Positions 7,507 through 13,346 of a DNA stretch of 15,010 bases are shown in pieces. The DNA is from Candidatus Omnitrophota bacterium (lineage in GTDB: Bacteria; Omnitrophota; Gorgyraeia; Duberdicusellales; 4484-171): contig JAQTUC010000022.1 in NCBI GenBank assembly GCA_028710385.1, positions 1 through 15,010 on the forward strand. Direction: 5' to 3'. Both the position numbers and the translations under genes were made by a program. Within the stretch, counting starts at the first letter, position 1; each line of letters starts with the position of its first letter. A model generated the notes under the pieces. It did no database searches and was not told where the DNA came from. It saw nothing but the letters and a program-made list of their open reading frames with translations.

Positions 7507-7554
7507 AGCCATACAGGCCAAAGTAAAAGCAGGTTTCTTTTGGTTTAATTTTTA

Positions 7555-8103
7555 ATGCCAAAACTAATGGGAAGCAGATTGGCGCAGGCAGGCATAATAT
7601 TTACAATAGGCCACAGCACGCATAATATCAACGAGTTTGTAAGAATGCTTAAAAATTTTTGCATTGAAGAACTTGTAGATGTCCGCACAATACCTCATTC
7701 GCGTAAGAACAAGCAGTTTGACATAAAAACACTGCCCGTTGTTTTAAAAAAAAATAAAATCTCTTATATCCATTTACCGCAGCTCGGCGGTTTTCGGCGC
7801 GTAACCAAAGATTCAATAAATTCAGGTTGGCGCAATTTATCATTCAGGGGTTTTGCTGATTATATGCAAACCGCTGCTTTTAAAGAGGCGCTTACCGGGC
7901 TTATTATTATGCTTAAAGAAAAAAACATTGCTTTAATGTGCGCAGAAAGCCTTCCCTGGCGCTGTCATCGTTCATTGATAGCGGATGCTTTATCCATAAG
8001 GGGTATTTGTGTTGCGCATATAATGGGTTTAAATCAATGTAAACTCCACACTTTAACGCCTTTCGCTAAAGTAAGAGGTTTTAATTTGAGTTATCCTGCT
8101 TAA
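7555..8103 (+). CDS. DUF488 family protein
   Basis: A 182-residue member of the DUF488 family. The hallmark pieces are all here: FTIGHSTHN near residues 16-23, LVDVRTIPHSRKN (40-52), LPQLGGFRR (74-82), and the C-terminal LMCAESLPWRCHRSLIA (127-143) with C129, C137 and H138. The biochemical role of the family is not established to my knowledge; the conserved Cys/His/Asp/Arg set suggests a small enzyme or nucleic-acid-related function. No Shine-Dalgarno is visible, and the ATG at 7567 (fifth residue) is an equally plausible start. The gene appears to be its own transcription unit, with a promoter candidate on repeat B2 upstream and a terminator-like structure right after the stop. Confidence 0.87.
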   Translation: MPKLMGSRLAQAGIIFTIGHSTHNINEFVRMLKNFCIEELVDVRTIPHSRKNKQFDIKTLPVVLKKNKISYIHLPQLGGFRRVTKDSINSGWRNLSFRGFADYMQTAAFKEALTGLIIMLKEKNIALMCAESLPWRCHRSLIADALSIRGICVAHIMGLNQCKLHTLTPFAKVRGFNLSYPA

Positions 8104-8205
8104 CGGCAATTATAGCTGCGGCACAGGGGGATCCGGCTATGTCAGGCTTAGGGGGACATTGCCGGGCATTTAGGCATTATGTGGGAAAAGTGCCGCAGCC
8201 TTTTT
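8104..8205 (+). ncRNA. Candidate structured RNA / long terminator after the DUF488 gene
   Basis: A perfect 10-bp pair, GCTGCGGCAC (8115-8124) with GTGCCGCAGC (8190-8199), is followed by CTTTTT, the layout of an intrinsic terminator with a 65-base loop. A second perfect 7-bp pair, CGGCAAT (8104-8110) with ATTGCCG (8158-8164), crosses the first and would make a pseudoknot if both form. The loop also has G-rich tracts. It matches no riboswitch class I can recognise. It may be a plain terminator for the DUF488 mRNA, a small RNA, or the remnant of a REP-like repeat. The stretch 8104-8402 has no gene; besides this it holds repeat B3 and promoter candidates. Confidence 0.4.
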
Positions 8206-8264
8206 AGTTAAACCGCTATTTTACTTCAGGGCAGGTTTCATTGATTGGATAGTTATGGATAAAA

Positions 8265-8294
8265 GTCAGAAGAAAGCAGAAAGCCACAATTTAC
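8265..8294 (+). repeat. 30-bp intergenic repeat, diverged copy B3
   Basis: It aligns without gaps to B1 (20/30) and B2 (21/30), starting with GTCAGAAGAAAGCAGA and ending AATTTAC. The conserved ends flank a divergent middle of 7 bases. It lies about 110 bases before the DUF2934 start. Confidence 0.55.
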
Positions 8295-8317
8295 TCTGGC
8301 CAAGTTAGAGTTATTAT
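8290..8317 (+). promoter_or_regulatory. Candidate promoter for the DUF2934 gene
   Basis: TTTACT (8290-8295), 16 bases, then TATTAT (8312-8317). The layout is the same as at repeats B1 and B2. A consensus TATAAT also occurs at 8332-8337 but has no good -35 at the right distance, so the start of transcription could be near 8324 or 8344. Confidence 0.38.
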
Positions 8318-8402
8318 TACAACTGCGATTTTATAATAGTTTAACACTGCTCGTATTGATTTTTTAATCAACGCAGCCAGTGCCAAAAAAGGAGGTTTTA
8401 AA

Positions 8403-8603
8403 ATGGCGACGAAAAGTGTATCCAGGAGTTCGGTATCCTTAGGCAGGCCCAAAGAAAAAATACATGAGTTGATTGCGAAAAGGGCTTATGATATCTGTCA
8501 AAGGAGAGGCTCTCAGTCCGGGAATGAATGGGCAGACTGGTTTGAAGCGGAGAAACAGGTTAAATCAGAATTGCAATCGGATTTATCGCGCAAAAAGAGC
8601 TGA
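8403..8603 (+). CDS. DUF2934 family small protein
   Basis: A 66-residue basic protein. The middle matches the DUF2934 pattern: a helix with IAKRAYDICQRRGSQSG, then WADWFEAEKQVKSEL, i.e. AY...RG..xG..xDWFxAE. Such proteins are short, often found in stress-related neighbourhoods, and have no established function that I know of. The start is well supported by AAGGAGG (8389-8395) seven bases before the ATG. The Ser-rich N-terminus and Lys-rich C-terminus lie outside the conserved core. It stands alone between two repeat-rich spacers, and the secreted-protein gene follows after 215 bases. Confidence 0.85.
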   Translation: MATKSVSRSSVSLGRPKEKIHELIAKRAYDICQRRGSQSGNEWADWFEAEKQVKSELQSDLSRKKS

Positions 8604-8611
8604 GGAATAAT

Positions 8612-8766
8612 TTTAAGATACTTCGGACATTCTTTTATCATGTCCTCGGTATCCTTGTCCGCCGACTTGTCCTCCGAAGCCAAAGGGGCGAAGGAGGAAG
8701 CTTACGAGCAAAGGCGGAAATTCGCACTGTGATTTTTTACGCATTTACGCTTGGAAAAATCACGTG
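8612..8766 (+). repeat. Compound hairpin repeat, copy A2 with internal insertion
   Basis: Second copy of the element at 3034-3122. The first hairpin, GATACTTCGGAC (8617-8628) with GTCCTCGGTATC (8642-8653), and the second, GTGATTTTTT (8729-8738) with AAAAATCAC (8755-8763), keep their order. Between them lies an extra stretch (8654-8718) that forms its own hairpin: TCCGCC (8658-8663) with GGCGGA (8713-8718), and CCTCC with GGAGG inside. That extra piece looks like an insertion of a different short palindromic repeat into the element. Confidence 0.7.
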
Positions 8767-8770
8767 CTCA

Positions 8771-8799
8771 CCCTGTTAGAAATATAATTTCTAACAGGG
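8771..8799 (+). promoter_or_regulatory. Perfect 13-bp hairpin in the leader of the secreted-protein gene
   Basis: CCCTGTTAGAAAT (8771-8783) and ATTTCTAACAGGG (8787-8799) pair perfectly with a 3-base loop. The Shine-Dalgarno AAGGAG (8807-8812) begins eight bases later. There is no T-run, so it is not a terminator; it could stabilise the mRNA or affect ribosome access, or be the end of the A2 repeat. Confidence 0.55.
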
Positions 8800-8818
8800 C
8801 CTATTAAAGGAGAAAAAA

Positions 8819-9226
8819 ATGAGAAGATGTTTAATTCTTGTTATTCTGGCGGTTTTAATGGTTCCGTTTTTAGCTTTTTCTGAAGAAAAGACCATAACCG
8901 GAGAAGTTGTTGACCTTTCCTGTTACGTAACTGCAGGCGCTAAGGGTATGGACCATAAAGAATGCGCTTTAGCGTGTATTAAGACAGGAGAGCCAGCAGG
9001 TATACTTGAAGAATCAACAGGTAAGGTTTACATAGTAATTACCGAAGATCACAAAACCAGGCCGCAGGATAAAATTCTTCCTTATGTTGCGCAGACTGTT
9101 GAAGTTAAGGGAAACGTCAGTGAGCGCGGCGGGTTAAACGTAATAGATATCAAAGAGATAAAGGAAATGAAGGCTCCAGCAAAAGGTAAAGATATGGAAA
9201 TGCCGACATCAGGCGCAGGTTATTAA
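8819..9226 (+). CDS. Exported protein with conserved Cys/His motif, function unknown
   Basis: A 135-residue protein with a clear signal peptide: basic MRRC, a hydrophobic core LILVILAVLMVPFLAF, and a likely cleavage after AFS (residue 21). The mature part starts with a beta-type GEVVDLSCYV and continues with GMDHKECALACIKTGEPAG, giving C35, H46, C49 and C53. The rest looks like a small beta-barrel (KVYIVITE, QTVEVKGNVSERGGLNVIDIKEI), reminiscent of an OB fold, with a Lys/Met-rich tail. The three Cys and one His could bind a metal or haem, or make a disulfide in the periplasm. I do not recognise a named family with a known function. The ribosome site AAGGAG is six bases from the ATG. The hemerythrin and ferredoxin genes downstream suggest a redox setting. 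Confidence 0.8.
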   Translation: MRRCLILVILAVLMVPFLAFSEEKTITGEVVDLSCYVTAGAKGMDHKECALACIKTGEPAGILEESTGKVYIVITEDHKTRPQDKILPYVAQTVEVKGNVSERGGLNVIDIKEIKEMKAPAKGKDMEMPTSGAGY

Positions 9227-9270
9227 CAGGTAGATTCTATTGCGTCGTTTAAGAAAGTTTTTGAAAAAAT

Positions 9271-9359
9271 CCGCGCAAGGCATTAATTTTGCAGAAAATT
9301 GATATCTAAAGATAATGATTAGCTGCTATCAGGATGAAATACCGATATGCCTTGCGCGG
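9271..9359. repeat. 13-bp perfect inverted repeat enclosing 63 bases
   Basis: CCGCGCAAGGCAT (9271-9283) and ATGCCTTGCGCGG (9347-9359) are exact reverse complements. The interior is AT-rich and carries a smaller 6-bp hairpin, AATTTT-GCAG-AAAATT. No T-run follows directly. It could be a terminator-like RNA stem after the secreted-protein gene, a regulatory RNA, or a miniature inverted-repeat element. No target-site duplication is obvious. Confidence 0.6.
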
Positions 9360-9405
9360 CTGTTTCAGAAATTGGTATATAAAAAAATATCCTCCGGCGC
9401 GCTAC

Positions 9406-9435
9406 TTTTCAATTTCTTTTCATTAAATTTACAAT
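9406..9435 (+). promoter_or_regulatory. Candidate promoter for the hemerythrin gene
   Basis: TTTTCA (9406-9411), an 18-base AT-rich spacer and TACAAT (9430-9435, five of six). The start of transcription would be near 9442, about 60 bases before the ATG at 9502. This is a prediction from motif only. Confidence 0.3.
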
Positions 9436-9501
9436 AAATATGAGAACTGCAATATCGGCCTGGAAATTGTTTTATCAATAAGCTTGGAGGAAGAGAGGTC
9501 T

Positions 9502-10044
9502 ATGCTGCCGATTGGTCTTCTGATGATTGAGCACAGGCTTATTGAAAGAATGCTCAAGCTCCTTGAGGTGGAAATTTCTGATTCAAGGTCCGGAAAAGCT
9601 ATAGATATGATTTTTTTTGAGGCAGCGATAGATTTCCTGTCTTCTTACGCCGACAGGTGCCATCATGGTAAAGAGGAAGATGTGCTTTTCAGGGATTTGG
9701 ACAAAAAAGAAATATCAGGCAGTCACAGGGAAATTATGCAGAGCCTTGTAACTGAGCATATCTATGGAAGAAAAATATTAAACAGTCTTGTTGAAGCAAA
9801 AGAGAGATATTTGGACGGAGAAAATTCCGGCCTTATGGGTATTATAAAGTTTGCCGAAGAAATGATTAATTTTTATCCGAAGCACATAGAGAAAGAAGAC
9901 AGGCATTTTTTTATACCGATTATGGAATATTTTACCAAAGAAGAAAAAAACAAAATGATAGATGAATTTTTTAAATTTGACCAGGCGCTTATTCATGAAA
10001 AATATAAAGGCATAGTTGAAAGCTGGGAAAACAGGAAAAAATAA
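9502..10044 (+). CDS. Hemerythrin-like (HHE domain) protein
   Basis: A 180-residue all-helical protein of the hemerythrin/HHE cation-binding group, which binds a di-iron centre and is linked to O2, NO or iron handling and damage repair. Likely ligands are visible in order: H11 (MIEHRLIERML), H54/H55 and E58/E59 in CHHGKEED, H86 (VTEHIYG), then H128 and E132 in KHIEKED. The length fits a single domain. A TTG at 9484 would extend it by six residues, but that TTG runs into the GGAGG (9486-9490) that serves as ribosome site for the ATG at 9502, so the ATG is chosen. The ferredoxin and DJ-1-like genes follow, which suggests an oxidative or nitrosative stress role in a strict anaerobe. That role is inference. 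Confidence 0.9.
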   Translation: MLPIGLLMIEHRLIERMLKLLEVEISDSRSGKAIDMIFFEAAIDFLSSYADRCHHGKEEDVLFRDLDKKEISGSHREIMQSLVTEHIYGRKILNSLVEAKERYLDGENSGLMGIIKFAEEMINFYPKHIEKEDRHFFIPIMEYFTKEEKNKMIDEFFKFDQALIHEKYKGIVESWENRKK

Positions 10045-10048
10045 TAAT

Positions 10049-10108
10049 TAGCGTATAGCAGCCTATTTACCTTAAACGCTATCAGCTACCGGCTATAAAA
10101 AAGGAGTA
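10049..10108 (+). repeat. Leader repeat C1 before the ferredoxin gene
   Basis: About 60 bases that match the leader at 10305-10364 in 50 of 60 positions without gaps, including the Shine-Dalgarno AAAAGGAGTA. It starts TAGCGTATAG and contains CAGCCTATTTAC, nearly the same 12-base core as in the 30-bp repeats B1 and B2. Confidence 0.75.
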
Positions 10109-10111
10109 ACC

Positions 10112-10300
10112 ATGAAAGCAATAGTAGACCAGGATATCTGCATAGGTTGCACTATATGCACTCAGGTTTGTCCGGAAGTTTTTATGATGGAAGGCGACAA
10201 GGCAAAAGCTTACACCAATCCTGTTCCCGAAGCGCTTGAGGCTACTGCTATGAGCGCGGCAAACCAGTGCCCGGTAAATGCAATAATGATAGAAAAATAG
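10112..10300 (+). CDS. One-cluster [4Fe-4S] ferredoxin
   Basis: A 62-residue electron carrier. The cluster is held by C10, C13 and C16 of CIGCTIC together with C53 in QCPVNAI near the C-terminus, the pattern of monocluster bacterial ferredoxins. C20 (VCPEVF) takes the place that in several related ferredoxins forms a disulfide with a second cysteine in the 40s; no such partner exists here, so C20 should be free. The ribosome site AAGGAG lies shortly before the ATG. As a low-potential carrier it could accept electrons from the 2-oxoacid oxidoreductase encoded upstream, or supply the hemerythrin or other enzymes; the true partner is unknown. It has its own repeat-derived leader, shared with the next gene. 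Confidence 0.93.
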   Translation: MKAIVDQDICIGCTICTQVCPEVFMMEGDKAKAYTNPVPEALEATAMSAANQCPVNAIMIEK

Positions 10301-10304
10301 GGTT

Positions 10305-10364
10305 TAGCGTATAGTAGCCTATTTACTCTAAACGCTATCCGCTATACGCTAGGGAAAAGGAGTA
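10305..10364 (+). repeat. Leader repeat C2 before the DJ-1/PfpI gene
   Basis: Second copy of the leader at 10049-10108. It has a perfect 10-bp inverted repeat, TAGCGTATAG (10305-10314) with CTATACGCTA (10342-10351), that would fold just before the Shine-Dalgarno AAAAGGAG. In copy C1 the right arm has decayed. Confidence 0.75.
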
Positions 10365-10366
10365 AT

Positions 10367-10879
10367 ATGAAAAAAATCGCTGTGTTGGTTGAAGACAATT
10401 ATCAGGTTCTTGAGGTCTGGTACCCTTATCTGCGGCTTCGCGAAGAAGGTTTTGACACGGTGCTTGTCGGAACAGGAAGAAAAAAAGAATACAAAAGCAA
10501 GGAAGGATACCCGGCTTTAGAAGAATTGGCGATAGCGAAAGCGGATATTTCAGAGTTTGACGCTGTGGTCATACCGGGTGGATACGCTCCGGATATTCTT
10601 CGCAGAGATATAAAAATACTTTCTTTTGTGAGAGAAATGTATGAGGAGCAAAAGCTTGTTGCTGCAATCTGCCACGCAGGCTGGGTTTGCGTTTCTGCAG
10701 ATATATTAAAAGGGAAAACCGCTACGTGCTTTTCGGCGATAAAAGATGATGTTATCAACGCGGGAGCGAAATATATAGATGAAGAAGTGGTAGTTGACGG
10801 TAATCTCATAACTTCGCGTAATCCTTTTGATTTGCCTTATTTTTGCAAAGAAATCGTAAAATTCTTAAATTCAAAATAG
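10367..10879 (+). CDS. DJ-1/PfpI family protein
   Basis: A 170-residue member of the DJ-1/PfpI superfamily, which includes deglycases/glyoxalases and stress-protective proteins (the family's original protease assignment is disputed). The nucleophile elbow AAICHAGW carries C102 followed by H103, and E16 sits where the conserved acid that activates the Cys lies. GG at 71-72 in VVIPGGYAPD and DLITSRNPFDLPYF-like end motifs (here NLITSRNPFDLPYF) match PfpI-type proteins. The length is typical and all key residues are present. It follows the ferredoxin by 66 bases with its own copy of the leader repeat. A cytosolic role in clearing reactive carbonyls or repairing glycated molecules is likely but not proven from sequence. 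Confidence 0.9.
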   Translation: MKKIAVLVEDNYQVLEVWYPYLRLREEGFDTVLVGTGRKKEYKSKEGYPALEELAIAKADISEFDAVVIPGGYAPDILRRDIKILSFVREMYEEQKLVAAICHAGWVCVSADILKGKTATCFSAIKDDVINAGAKYIDEEVVVDGNLITSRNPFDLPYFCKEIVKFLNSK

Positions 10880-10891
10880 GCTGAGAACAAA

Positions 10892-11563
10892 ATGACTAAG
10901 AATTTACGTATAATCTCCCGTAGCAGCGAGCCATTCAAAAACAGGGTTGAGGCCGGAAAACTGCTGGCAAAGGAGTTAAGACAGAAAGCAAACAGCGGCA
11001 CTGTTGTTCTTGGCGTGCCAAGAGGAGGAGTTGTGGTGGCTGGAGAGATAGCAGGTATTCTTTCGCTGGAAATGGATATTGTGCTTTCCAGAAAAATAGG
11101 GGCGCCGTTTAACCCTGAGTATGCCATAGGAGCGGTAAGTGAAGACGGCAAAGCGTTTATTAATCCCGAAGCTTTGCGCGAAGTTAATTCTGAAGACGAA
11201 TATGTAAAAAAAGAAAAAGAATTGCAAACAACTGAAATTAAAAGGCGTTCAGAGCTTTATAGGAGAATAAAGCCAAAGGTAATTATTAAGGATAGAACGG
11301 TAATCATCTGTGATGACGGAGTCGCTACGGGAACTACTATGCAGGCTGCAATATGGGCATTGCGGCAGGAAAGCTGTGGAAAAATTATCCTGGCATTGCC
11401 GGTTGCCCCTTATGAAACCATAATCAGGCTGTCTAAAGAGGCTGATGAAACAATAGTCCTGCGCGTTCCGGAATTTTTCGCCGCAGTCGGGCAATTCTAC
11501 CTGGATTTTCCGCAAATTGAAGATTCCGAGGTCATTGAAATTTTAAAGAGATACGGAAAGTGA
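10892..11563 (+). CDS. Predicted phosphoribosyltransferase (COG1926 type)
   Basis: A 223-residue type I phosphoribosyltransferase fold. The PRPP-binding loop reads VIICDDGVATGTT (137-149), with the two acidic residues and the TGTT phosphate loop. GVPRGGVVVAGEIA (41-54) forms the pyrophosphate loop, and LSRKIGAPFNPEYAIGAV (66-82) is typical of this subgroup. The natural base is unknown for the group. In other bacteria such domains are often fused to a dienelactone-hydrolase-like domain; here a separate hydrolase gene lies two genes downstream. The gene starts 12 bases after the DJ-1 stop and ends 3 bases before the next start, so it is in a tight operon. The Shine-Dalgarno is weak. Confidence 0.88.
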   Translation: MTKNLRIISRSSEPFKNRVEAGKLLAKELRQKANSGTVVLGVPRGGVVVAGEIAGILSLEMDIVLSRKIGAPFNPEYAIGAVSEDGKAFINPEALREVNSEDEYVKKEKELQTTEIKRRSELYRRIKPKVIIKDRTVIICDDGVATGTTMQAAIWALRQESCGKIILALPVAPYETIIRLSKEADETIVLRVPEFFAAVGQFYLDFPQIEDSEVIEILKRYGK

Positions 11564-11566
11564 GGA

Positions 11567-11962
11567 ATGATAGATAAAAAAATAAAAAAAGAATTAGCCG
11601 ATACCGCAAAAGCTTCAGGTTTAATTTTTATTTCCACCGCTGACAAGGATGGCCTTTCTCATATTGCAGTTGCCGGAAAATTTAATTTTACCGAAGATGA
11701 AAAAATAGCAATCAGCCAGTGGTTTTGTCCGAAAACTCTGGAGAACCTGGCGTTCAATAAGCGTATTTCCATAGTTGTATGGGATAAGCAAAAAAATGCG
11801 GGCTTCCAGATTGCGGGAGAAGTGGAGCGCATGGAAGAAGAAAATATACTGGATGGCTATATTCCCGGCAAAGAGGAGCCGGTTACGCAGGTTGAGCGTG
11901 AATTGTTTATAGATATAAAAGCAATATTTTCCTTTAGAAAAGGCATTCATAGAGATGCATAG
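11567..11962 (+). CDS. Pyridoxamine 5'-phosphate oxidase-like FMN-binding split-barrel protein
   Basis: A 131-residue small flavin-binding protein of the PNPOx-like superfamily. The pattern is typical: an N-terminal helix KKIKKELADTAK, a beta-strand GLIFISTADKDGLSHIAVAG, the central ENLAFNKRISIVVWDK, and the GFQIAGEVERM strand. Family members bind FMN or F420 or act as general reductases; the substrate cannot be called. It starts three bases after the phosphoribosyltransferase stop (TGAGGAATG), and a GAGGA overlapping that junction may serve as ribosome site. The C-terminus is short compared with true PdxH, so it is not a vitamin B6 oxidase by length and motif. Confidence 0.8.
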   Translation: MIDKKIKKELADTAKASGLIFISTADKDGLSHIAVAGKFNFTEDEKIAISQWFCPKTLENLAFNKRISIVVWDKQKNAGFQIAGEVERMEEENILDGYIPGKEEPVTQVERELFIDIKAIFSFRKGIHRDA

Positions 11963-11989
11963 AATGCGTTTTTAATTCTTTTTGAGCCT

Positions 11990-12667
11990 ATGGAAAAGAT
12001 AGATTCAGATTCATCCGCAGGAGCCATACATAATGAACAGGTTTTGATTTCGCAAGGGGGGCTTGGTTTGTCCGGAGACCTGTGCGTGCCGCTTAAGGCA
12101 AAATCAATTATCATCTTCGCGCATGGCAGCGGTTCAAGCAGGCTAAGCCCGCGCAACCGGCTGGTTTCTTCAATACTTAATAAATATAATTTTGCGACTT
12201 TACTCTTTGACCTTTTAAGCGAAAAAGAGGAAAAGGAAGATGCCATAACCGGAGAATTACGTTTCAACATAGATTTATTGTCGCAAAGGCTTATGGCTGC
12301 GACAGATTGGGCCTTAAATGAAAACAAGACAAAGTTTTTAAAACCGGCTTATTTCGGAGCGAGCACGGGAGCTGCCGCTGCTTTGGTTTGCGCGGCAAAA
12401 AAAGGCGCAGCCATAGGCGCTCTTGTCTCAAGAGGAGGCAGGCCTGACCTTGCGGAAAAATATTTAGCGAAAGTGAAGTCTCCTACGCTTTTAATTGTAG
12501 GAGGGAACGATACTTTGGTGATAAAAATAAACAATGAAGCATTGGGGCAAATTAATGCCGAAAAAGAGCTGGCTATAGTAAAAGGCGCAGGGCATCTTTT
12601 TGAGGAGCAGGGCGCGCTTGAGGAAGTTGCAAAGCTTGCTGCGGGTTGGTTCAGAAGGCATCTGTAA
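11990..12667 (+). CDS. Alpha/beta hydrolase, dienelactone-hydrolase-like
   Basis: A 225-residue alpha/beta hydrolase. The oxyanion region IIFAHGSGSSRLSPRN (41-56), nucleophile S125 in YFGASTGAAAAL, acid D174 in IVGGNDTLV and base H202 in GAGHLFEE form a complete triad. This subgroup is the one found fused to COG1926 phosphoribosyltransferases in other bacteria. Here the two are separate genes with the split-barrel gene between, so a functional link is likely although the substrate is unknown. No signal peptide, so cytosolic. Spacing to the neighbours is 27 bases before and 10 after, consistent with an operon. Confidence 0.88.
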   Translation: MEKIDSDSSAGAIHNEQVLISQGGLGLSGDLCVPLKAKSIIIFAHGSGSSRLSPRNRLVSSILNKYNFATLLFDLLSEKEEKEDAITGELRFNIDLLSQRLMAATDWALNENKTKFLKPAYFGASTGAAAALVCAAKKGAAIGALVSRGGRPDLAEKYLAKVKSPTLLIVGGNDTLVIKINNEALGQINAEKELAIVKGAGHLFEEQGALEEVAKLAAGWFRRHL

Positions 12668-12677
12668 TTTTGTGAGG

Positions 12678-13310
12678 ATGAAACCTTATAAAGAAATAAT
12701 TTCGCCTAAAGCGCTGTTGGTAAATGATGTGCAGAATGATTTTTGCCCCGGAGGAAGCCTTGCTGTTTCGGCTTGTACCGAAATAATCGCTCCGCTTAAC
12801 AGGTATATAAAATTGTTTTCATCAAACGGGTTTGTTGTTTTTGTCTCGCGCGACTGGCATCCGAAAAAGACAAAACATTTTAAAGCTTTCGGCGGAAAAT
12901 GGCCGGCGCATTGCGTGCAGCAGACCAAAGGAGCAAAATTTTACCCCGGGCTTAAGTTGGGCAAGAATGTTTTTTTATTATCCAAAGGTATGGACCCGGG
13001 AAAAGACAGCTACTCCGCTTTTGACGCATTTGATGCAAATGGCAGAAGCTTTCTTAAAATTTTGAATAAATTGAGAGTAAAAGAGCTTTATCTGGGAGGT
13101 CTTGCCACAGACTATTGCATCAAACAAACCGCAATTGACGCTATAAATAACAATTTTAAAGTGTATTTGCTTATAGATGCTATAAGAGGTATTAATCCTT
13201 TTGATTCTGAAATGGCAGTGAAGTCTGTAATGTCAAAAGGGGCGAAGCTTGCGATTTTTGAAGAAACAAAGGAAAACCTGAAAAGTTTTAAGCGCAGCGT
13301 ATCAAAATAA
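12678..13310 (+). CDS. pncA: Nicotinamidase (isochorismatase family)
   Basis: A 210-residue enzyme predicted to hydrolyse nicotinamide to nicotinate and ammonia in NAD salvage. The catalytic triad is visible: D17 in LLVNDVQNDFCPGGSLAV, K103 in SKGMDPGKDSYSAF, and C147 in GLATDYCIKQTA. Metal-site residues D59 and H61 (RDWHP) and H78 (WPAHC) fit true nicotinamidases rather than other isochorismatase homologues. An upstream in-frame TTG at 12600 overlaps the hydrolase gene and gives an unconserved Arg-rich tail. The ATG at 12678 with GAGG directly before it begins at the usual family N-terminus and is chosen, although that ribosome-site spacing is short. It closes the phosphoribosyltransferase-hydrolase operon. 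Confidence 0.92.
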   Translation: MKPYKEIISPKALLVNDVQNDFCPGGSLAVSACTEIIAPLNRYIKLFSSNGFVVFVSRDWHPKKTKHFKAFGGKWPAHCVQQTKGAKFYPGLKLGKNVFLLSKGMDPGKDSYSAFDAFDANGRSFLKILNKLRVKELYLGGLATDYCIKQTAIDAINNNFKVYLLIDAIRGINPFDSEMAVKSVMSKGAKLAIFEETKENLKSFKRSVSK

Positions 13311-13346
13311 TTTTTTATATCCCTGAAAAGGCGGCCTTAACTGTAT

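Noticed and set aside
8104..8205. The structured element as SRP RNA, tmRNA or a known riboswitch
   Set aside because: The signature sequences of those RNAs that I can recall (for example the SRP GGAAGG loop) are absent.
3138..8294. The repeated 30-bp element as a CRISPR array
   Set aside because: The copies are kilobases apart, without regular spacers and without cas genes.
8403..9226. The DUF2934 and exported-protein genes as a toxin-antitoxin pair
   Set aside because: They are 215 bases apart with separate leaders, the second is exported with a Cys/His motif, and neither matches a toxin or antitoxin family.
9484..9501. TTG start for the hemerythrin-like gene
   Set aside because: This TTG is the edge of the GGAGG ribosome site for the ATG at 9502.
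12600..12677. TTG-started extension of the nicotinamidase
   Set aside because: It overlaps the hydrolase gene by 68 bases and encodes unconserved sequence before the normal family N-terminus.
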